NCBI GenBank assembly: GCA_026929865.2
Contig: CM049410.1
Span: forward strand, 5,539,501-5,603,500
Source: Hyperoplus lanceolatus
Taxonomy: Eukaryota; Chordata; Actinopteri; Uranoscopiformes; Ammodytidae
Reading direction: 5' to 3'
Length of the DNA stretch: 64,000 nt
A model generated the notes under the pieces. It ran no database searches, was not told where the DNA came from, and was given only the letters and a program-made list of their open reading frames with translations. This document shows positions 26,309 to 64,000 of the stretch, in pieces (within the stretch, counting starts at the first letter, position 1; every line of letters begins with the position of its first letter). Position numbers and translations under genes: made by a program.

Positions 26309-27438
26309 ATGGAGAGGACCAGTCCCCTAAGGCAGGATGCTCTGGCTAATGCTTGGCCAGTCAGCCTGCTTTATGCATTTCCTACAATTCTTTTGTTACT
26401 GACAACACTGGATGGGTTCCAGTATTGCAGTTACAGCCTACGTTTGGTGGCTCCACATTGGCCAGGAAGGCCATGGATCCCAGCGTTACTAAACTCCTCA
26501 AGGAGAGCCTTGGTGCCTTCCAGGGAGACAGGACCTTCTGTCTCAGGTAGGCGGACACATGTGGCACCCGAACTCGGGGCGCCTGCAGCTGTGCGTGGGT
26601 CTCCTGGTAGCCAGGACCCACTGTTGACATATTGCGACCAGTCAGAGGTCCATACCTTTTTAACTTCAGGGGCACTCTCCACTACATGGCGCTATGCAAA
26701 CAGGTGGAAGTTGTATTCACAGTGGTGCATGGCACATGGCGAAGTCCCATGTACTTGCTTAGTGATAGTGATACTACACTTTCTGCAGTCTGTGTTGGGC
26801 AGCAGGAGAGCTGCTTCCACCCTGTGCGTCTATGTGGCTGCGATATCGGCCGCACATGCAGGGGTGGATAACCAGACGGTAGGGTCCCACTACCTAGTCA
26901 GGCAGTTTCTGAAGGGAGGCCAGAGGCTTCATTCAGCCACCATGACCCCTGAGGGCACCATCATGGGACTTGCAAGTAGTCCTGAGGGCCTTAGGTCTAC
27001 CCCCATTTGGGCCGCTGAGTCAGGCAGACCTGACGCGGCTGTCTATGAAGACGGCATTCCTCCTTGCCATTGCGACTGCAATCGGTCGGTGAACTCCATG
27101 CCTCGTCAGTGAGCCAGGCGTGCTTGCTCTGGCATGCAGAAGGGTCAGGAGTGGTGCTCTCGCCAAATCCATCCTTCCTATCCAAACGATTGTCTCCCCA
27201 CCATGTAAACCAATCGATCGAGTTGGCTGCTTTCAATCCCCTGGGCTCACCAGGGGGTGCAGAAAGAATGTCAGACCCACTGTGCGGGTGCGGGCGCTTA
27301 GGGCATAGGTTGTGGCAACAACCAGCTTGCGTAAGACAAATACCTCTTTGTCTGCTATGGGAGCTGCAGGAAGGGGGCTGCCCTGTCCAAACAGAGACAC
27401 TCCCACTGACTTGTGGATGTGGTCTTGAATGCATATAG
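26309..27438 (+). pseudogene. DIRS RNase H / tyrosine recombinase remnant
   Basis: The frame 26309-27112 begins with RQDALANAWPVSLLYAFPTI, the usual end of the DIRS RT/RNase H protein. It runs on into a tyrosine recombinase N-terminal core (TLCVYVAAISAAHAGVDN). The recombinase then shifts frame near 27000-27064 and resumes as VGELHALSV and FNPLGSPGG up to 27438. The end beyond this is further degraded before the internal complementary region. A tyrosine recombinase, rather than a DDE integrase, is what defines the group. Confidence 0.65.
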
Positions 27439-27688
27439 AGCACAGGGGCTCCCCATGCCTTGGCCGTTGAGTGCCACTCTACCAGGAGTATGGCTACATC
27501 ATGGGCTGCCTTGAAGCGGATTTCACGGCAGGACATTTGTGCCACGGCTACATGGTCTTCATCATGTACGTTGCGCGGCTCTACAGAGTAAATGTTGCTG
27601 CACCTCATCCTGTGGGATGACAGCTGTCTTGTTGATGGCTGCAAGCCCTTAATTGATGAGTACTCTTCGTGACCTTTTTGGTATAAGT

Positions 27689-27791
27689 CATCCAGTGCTG
27701 TAAGCACCGCCTCTGGCGGTCAGTAGGAACGAAATAGAACGATAGTTACGTATCTAACTACGGTTCTATGAGTTCCGGATGACCGCCAGAG
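27689..27791 (+). repeat. DIRS internal complementary region
   Basis: The left half matches the reverse complement of the left tip. The right half matches the reverse complement of the right tip with about one mismatch in 50. In DIRS elements this region serves as template for joining the two ends into a circle. Confidence 0.8.
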
Positions 27792-27842
27792 TTCTCTGTC
27801 ACTCAGACTTCTCAGACACCGCAAGAAGATCCAGTTGGAACA

Positions 27843-27983
27843 GAACCTCTGGTGACTTCCGGAATATATAAACATTCCCGGGGTCACCCAGGTGTCACAA
27901 GTGACTTTGTTGGTATAAAGATCTCGACCTGCGCATGCGCGCAATGGAACATCCAGTGCTGTAAGCACCGCCTCTGGCGGTCA
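27843..27983 (+). repeat. DIRS right inverted terminal repeat
   Basis: Inverted copy of the left repeat. The element continues to 28021 with a tip ending TACGTAACTAT. Confidence 0.85.
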
Positions 27984-28709
27984 TCCGGAACTCATAGAAC
28001 CGTAGTTACATACGTAACTATCGATTGTTGCACCTGCTCAGCTGTTGTTACAGTTCACTGTTGACAAGCTGAACACAAAATATATCAATCTAAGACTTAA
28101 AGACTGAATTTCTATCAGCATGTGAAGCCAAACAGTCTTTGCACCACTCATCTGTTGACAGATGAAGCACTTTACAACTTTACTGACATCATTTATAATC
28201 AATCTATTTGAGTTTCACATTAATTCAGATATCTATTAATAAATAAAACGATTCAACTCACTCTACCTCCAGGTTGTGTATTGGATAGCATCATCTGGTT
28301 AATCAACTCACCTTTCAGTCACACTGTGTGTTATTTCCAGCTGGACAGTCTCAAGCCGAGTTGTCCGGTCTCAAACCAAATAGCGCGGGACGATAACAGG
28401 AATCACATGTTTTCATGTCTCAAAGCTTCCTCCACACGACAAGAGATCAAACTCCACTTGTAGCCTACCTCGTGTGCTATGAGGCTCTAGTTAAAATGTA
28501 AGGGATTTATTACTCTTACCAGGAGGGTGTTTACATAACACACTTCTGGATGAGATGCTGTTAATAATACACCAGTGGTTACAGCATTAGTCCTTTGTAA
28601 GACAAGCAAGTATCACAAGTAAATCAGCAACCATTGCAAATCGCCTAACAAACACACACATCCAGGCAAATGTAGGTTTCATTCCATTCTTTATAGTTGT
28701 TAAGGTACA

Positions 28710-28711
<2 letters not shown>

Positions 28712-28747
<36 letters not shown>
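28712..28747 (+). repeat. (TA)n microsatellite
   Basis: About 18 TA units in intergenic sequence. Confidence 0.9.
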
Positions 28748-28751
<4 letters not shown>

Positions 28752-30765
28752 CTTTGAACACAAATCTGTTCCTTCAGTTATTTCCAACTTCTTTGTGCCT
28801 TGTATTTTTCTTTGCATTAAGAACTTTTTAAGGTCTATTTTAATTTTTAATTTTCAGAAACAATACAGAAAGCAGGATCTTGGTGGTTACAATGATTAAA
28901 ACAGGATGATGCTGCTCGTCAGCTTCATTGTGGTATCACTCAACTGGTTGGTCAATTGGCCAGGTTTCTGAAAAAACGGTCAGACCTGGCTGGCCGTGTC
29001 AACCTGAAGACTTATGTCAAAGCCTTTAGAAGTTATAGTCCCCAAAGGGAAATTCTTTTTCACAAATATTTACTTTATGGGAAGAGATAATTTAAACCTA
29101 TTTGTAGACTCAGGACAATAACAGAGTAACTAGCCTGTCCTGTTTATAAGAATGTAGAAGAACTACAAAAGGTGCCCAACCTGTTTTTCATGGGGTCCAA
29201 ATACTTTTCACAACCACACCCAGACACAAGTAGCTTTTCTACTGCTTTTTAAATTGCCTTAAGCGGAGCCGCGGCTCTGTGTAAACACCCAACTTTGAAT
29301 AGATATTGACATAAATATCTAAAAAATCTAAAAATAAAGGTTATCTAGGTAGGTTCTTGGCTTCCAAAGACCATGGGCCCCCCCAAGTGGCTGGGCCCTA
29401 GAAAGCTTTCACACTTTCTATCCCTTATGGGCGGCCCTGTCTGGAAATACTGTAGATGTGAGCTGATTTTGTGTAGAGATTATGCCCTGATACTGTCATG
29501 AAAGGAAGCATTTCTGATATTGTTTCAAGGTGAAGTTCCCAATTCTCAGAAACTTGCAAAATATGTCTACCAATGGATTTTAAGGATTCAGTTTTGCATT
29601 TGAGAAGTCATCTTATTTTGAGAATCACATCAGAATGGCAAGCCTTCTCTGCAGACATCGTCTATCAGCTTTGCATAGATTGCAGCAACTTAATTGACAC
29701 CAGTTTTATAAACGATCTCCAGCAGGTATCATCTGCTGATGACATTTCTTCATCATAGTATTTTGGATCTCCTCCAGCTAATGGGGAGTTACAACAAGTG
29801 CATCAGGCAGAATCAGGCAATTAAGGACTCAATGCAAATCCCATCCAAACATCTTCCCTGTCATAATGTGCACAACGGCTGCATAGAAAATCTTTATCAC
29901 TTCCTCTTCCCAGCATCAACCATAACATGCCCAATGGACCCCAACAACTAATATCATTGTGGATGCCCCCAAGTCACTTACCTCTGGCTCAGCTGCTTTC
30001 ATAAGAAAATGCCTTCCACCAGTGGTTGATAACATTTGATGATTGGGGTGGAATTGTGGCAGTGGGCATGTTCACATAGGAACTTACATGCGGAGTAGAT
30101 GCATGTAGGGTCACTACGTCTCATATCAACCAATGGGGTAAACACAAAGGATGTTTACCCCGGGTGATTGCCATGCTGTGCCAATTGCATCATACTAGAC
30201 CATGCTGGCCTTTGTGAGACAAACAGGATGGCAGTTTTCCATATGAGTTCCAGGTCTGCTGTCGGGTCATGTGGTTCTGATCTCTCTCTCTAACTAATAA
30301 AGGCAAAAATTACCCAAAAATAACTTGACATTGTTATCTTGAAAACGTTTAATACATTTATGGCAAGAAAATTAAATCAAATTAATATTATGACTTCATA
30401 GTTAATCATTTATTTGCACATGCATTGTACCATATCTCTTGTTAAACAAAGTTGTCGGTTGATTTGGACAGTAATGAACGATTTGTGTGGATATCAGAAA
30501 AGAATGTATGTATAAATAAAATAAAATTAACATTGGATTCACCCTTAACTATTGACCTTAACTGTTTCTGATGTTGTGTGGTATCATAGTAATCCCTGAC
30601 CATGAACACATAGGGTTAGACATCACTAGTTATGTGTTATTATGTTTGGTTCAGGAGTTATGATGACAAATGCATAATTAAGCTATGGCGGAAAGTAAAA
30701 TGTTCGCCATGGCAACCATGATTCGATTTTGCAATGGCTTAATATCTGAAAATGTTCAGAGCCTC

Positions 30766-31774
30766 AGGGTGTATTCACACATGGAAAGTCCGTTAGTTCA
30801 CTTGCTTTGGTCCAGACCAAATAGAATTTGGATTTTTTTTTGTTGGTGTGGTCCACTTTCATATTGCCCCTTTTGCAAGTGAACCAGCAATACGAAGCAA
30901 AACCACACGTGATCTGAAGTCATTCATTCATTGGACAGACATTCTGGGGTGGAGAGAAGCAGGAAGAACGAAGTAAAAACTGCGAAATATATCATTGATA
31001 TAATATGGTTAAAAATAATAAAAATGCCTACATCTAGCCTATAAATAAAGAAGAAACACATCAAATTATTATTGTTTCATATGGTTATAATATGTAGCCC
31101 CATGTCAATGCCACGTTATGTGGCTTCTAGCCTACGATGTGAAACATAATTTTTACTGTATTCCTGCTGCTGGACGCGCGGCTCGCGTGAAGAATAGGCT
31201 CAAACTGAAACACAGCTGATTTAGCTGTGTATCAGCTGGGTGTCAGTTCGGGGCAGTTTAGCACCAAACTGACACGGGGATAGTACTGACGAAGAACAAT
31301 AAAAACACACACTTCATGCAAAGCGCAGCGTGAATCTGTTGGCACTGTAGGCTACGGGAGACGCTCCTCTCCATCTGATCGCTGATCCGCACGCGTCATT
31401 ATCAAATGTAATATTTTCGCTCGGGGCTCCCGGTCAAACCACAACTAATCTTCCTAACAATGGCGACAACAACACTTTCCCATAATGTGAAGCTGATGGC
31501 GATTTATTAAAAAAGAAAAGAAAGAAAAGGCGCAGTGCTTCCTGCAATTGGGTCGGATCGAGTCCGGCCAAATTCACACCACAAACGAACTGCAGCAGTG
31601 TGCGTTTCGAAGCGCATCGAGACCACCTCTTCAGCTGGGTCTCGGAGCGTTTGTTTGGTCCGCCCCTGGGTGCGATTGCTGTATTCACACCTGTCTGAAA
31701 GATGCTCACCGAAGGTGGAAGTGCACCTGAGTTCGTTTCAACCGAACTAAACACAGCATGTGTGAATACACCCT
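30766..31774. mobile_element. Non-autonomous DNA transposon with 18-bp perfect inverted ends
   Basis: AGGGTGTATTCACACATG at 30766-30783 and its exact inverse at 31757-31774. About 1 kb. Internal parts also mirror loosely (TTTGGTCCAGACCAAA near 30808, TTTGGTCCGCCCC near 31654). No transposase frame. Confidence 0.65.
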
Positions 31775-33705
31775 CAAACTATATAAGTGTACCAAGTTTC
31801 AAGCTTTTCTGAAAAGGTTAACAATTTTGCACCATAAAACAGTACTTTAGGAAGCCAAAAATTTACATAAAGGTATGGTTAAGAAACCCCTTAGAAAATA
31901 ACTTTCCACCACTTGGATTCCTTAAGACTTTTAGTATGTTATTTATTACATATTCATGAGTCAAAAACAGTTGGAATGGTTTCTGTTGCAATTTTTGAGA
32001 GGTCAGGTTATATAATGCCTGGACTAATAATACAGACTTAACACTTGTATAGGCCTTAAATGGATTCCATCCTGTCATTAAAGTTAGTAGAAAAACAACT
32101 TTGACAGTTAAGAAAACAAAGCGTTTGCCGGCTCCAACACATTAACTCATCGTGATCACATTTGTCATGTCACCATTTAAAAACACCACTCGGAGCTTTT
32201 ATGTATTACAGAGCACTGGCACATCTGAGAAAGCTGGTATTATTAGCCGTTTCAGAAAGGCGTGAAATGCTGCATCCGCTACGCTAAACTTAAAAAGACA
32301 TTTCAGTAGGGCACAATCATATAAATCAATAAATATCTGGGTGATACATTAGAATAACACGGTGCTCTATACAGTATATTGTATACCCACTCTCATTCTG
32401 TATAGTACAAACAAACAATATATCTCTGTTATAGTTTAAAGTCTATCATCATATCTTAATAGTGGAACACAGCTCAACACATTCACATATTGCACACTGT
32501 CCGCTGTTATGCTCCACATGATCTCAGGTCTACAATCTATAATACATTGTCTTCATGATTTAAGACGAGTTAGAAATGATTCTCGGAACAGTTCAAATTG
32601 TCTTCTATAAAAAAAAACAAGTAGTTAGTGCCAACTTCCCACCAACATTGTCTCATATATACAAGCATACATCATTAGAAGTTAGGTATCATTACAAAAT
32701 AATACCAATTAGAGAAGAAAATAATGATATGGCTTTAACTGACATGGTATGAACTGAGGAAACGCCACTCCACTCAAAACTGTCTTTGATCAGGACAGTT
32801 GATTTCAATAAACGTTTACTTTTTATAAGCTACACTTAAATAACTTTTGTTACATTCAGTGTGGTGGGCGGCTTACAAAAATACAGAACATGTTAGCCCG
32901 TAGGAAAACTGCTTCCCTGGCTTCTTCAAGAACACCAAGTGAGTGTGAATAAGTGTATTTTAAATACATATCTATTTCAGGATATAATTAATATATATAT
33001 TTTTTTAATCTATGTCTTATTCAAGTTTATATAGATAGTTGTACTGTAGAACTGTCATACCACTGTGATACAAACTTAAACTATAGGATGTTATGGAGTT
33101 TATGTCATTCAAATATTAAATATACCCTTGACGGCCAAACAAGGTTGTTTTCTAAGTATTAATCTTAGCCATTACAGTTCTGGATTTCAACAAAAACTAC
33201 TAGTGGTATTAGTACAGTATGTACTTGACCATTTGTATAAAGCTAAACTGCCCTTCTTTGATGCAAAATGTTCTTCTTCCATAAAACTTTCACCAAAAAA
33301 AAAACAGCAACACATTAGTACAGAAAATCTTGTGTTTTGCTCAAAAACACAAGTATGTGTTTTTGAGTGTGTGTGGGTGTGGGTGTGTCTGTGTGTGTGT
33401 GGGCTTAAGGGATTGTCCTAAAGTTACTGAATCAGACTTATTGGCGCCCCACGAGATATCGCCTCCAGGGATTGATTAACAGATGTCCTCTGAACAGTAT
33501 AGGTTGGAGTTAGTTAGGGTCCACCAATCAGGAGTTAGGAGAGGCGGAGCTTACTGACCTAAGGACCAATCAGCTCAATTAGATTGGCAGGTTAAAGATG
33601 GACACAATTCAGGGAAGGACAGGTCTTTTAGTTTATAGGAATTCTTCATAGCTTTTTCTTTATGCATGTACCGCTATTCGTTTTTTGGCGATAACACTTT
33701 AACTT

Positions 33706-33711
33706 TTTATT
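33706..33711 (-). promoter_or_regulatory. Candidate polyadenylation signal of grid2ip (AATAAA)
   Basis: TTTATT on the plus strand, about 200 bp after the stop on the minus strand. It is the first canonical signal downstream. Confidence 0.45.
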
Positions 33712-33910
33712 GGCTTCGTTTTGACTGCAGGATGAGTTTTGTTGTTTAAATAAAAGAATTGTTCCTGAAGACCTCCTCATCTGCCTCAAACTGCGTCTTC
33801 TTTCATCAACCTGCTACCAACGCCGTTTTTCTGAGTAAAGGCCGAAAGATTAACAGCATGTGTGTGTGTGTGTGTGTGTGTGTGCCTGCGTGTGTGTGTG
33901 AGTGTGTTTG

Positions 33911-64000
<30,090 letters not shown>

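Larger units (their letters stand above)
22325..28021 (+). mobile_element. DIRS-type tyrosine-recombinase retrotransposon, degraded
   Basis: The ends are inverted repeats: 22343-22484 is the reverse complement of about 27843-27983 with few changes. An internal complementary region at 27689-27791 matches the reverse complement of both outermost ends (22325-22376 and 27972-28021), the arrangement peculiar to DIRS elements. The plus strand carries broken gag-like, reverse transcriptase, RNase H and tyrosine recombinase segments with several stops and frame changes, so it is not autonomous. It sits about 450 bp upstream of the slc5a11 start codon. Confidence 0.85.
28022..33704. other. Intergenic region between slc5a11/DIRS and grid2ip
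   Basis: No gene recognised. It holds a (TA)n run at 28712-28747, a fragment near 29370-29450 with a transposon-like GGGCGGCCCTG end, the terminal-inverted-repeat element at 30766-31774, and AT-rich unique-looking sequence. Short open frames here show no family resemblance. Confidence 0.6.

Overview
The window looks like teleost fish nuclear DNA, probably percomorph. It has short GT-AG introns, long CA/TG microsatellites, tRNA-derived SINEs of the V-SINE type, Tc1, DIRS and L2-type elements, and three vertebrate genes. Gene models were built by hand from reading frame, GT-AG signals and exon phase. Family identities rest on remembered human proteins, not on a search.

2733-13351 (+): 18 exons of arhgap17, a BAR plus RhoGAP protein. 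The first roughly 33 codons lie left of the window. The reading frame ends in a PDZ-ligand-like ESTLL. One exon has an alternative read-through end with its own polyadenylation signal.

15023-21876 (-): a complete 15-exon slc5a11 (SMIT2, sodium/myo-inositol cotransporter, about 680 aa), tail-to-tail with arhgap17. Their predicted polyadenylation signals lie within about 70 bp. arhgap17 and SLC5A11 are also neighbours on human 16p12.

22325-28021: a degraded DIRS-type tyrosine-recombinase retrotransposon, just upstream of slc5a11. Its diagnostic ends survive: inverted terminal repeats plus an internal complementary region. 28022-33700 is intergenic with at least one non-autonomous DNA transposon.

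33911-64000 (-): grid2ip (delphilin), a scaffold of glutamate receptor delta-2 synapses, with 23 exons in the window and its 5' end beyond it. The order is PDZ, PDZ, harmonin-N-like, PDZ, harmonin-N-like, Pro-rich, FH2. Two points differ from the human protein as I remember it. There is an extra PDZ domain, and a 2574-bp exon carries about 600 extra residues of Glu/Gln/Tyr hexapeptides and His-Ser-Ser-Thr-Glu-Leu-Leu repeats between the FH1-like segment and FH2. All exon phases across the gene fit, and repeat copies differ at synonymous positions. This exon is the strongest candidate for something undescribed.

Introns carry many mobile elements: an inverted-duplicated Tc1 copy, several terminal-inverted-repeat elements, an L2-type LINE, four SINEs and long simple repeats. 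No rRNA, functional tRNA or CRISPR array was seen.
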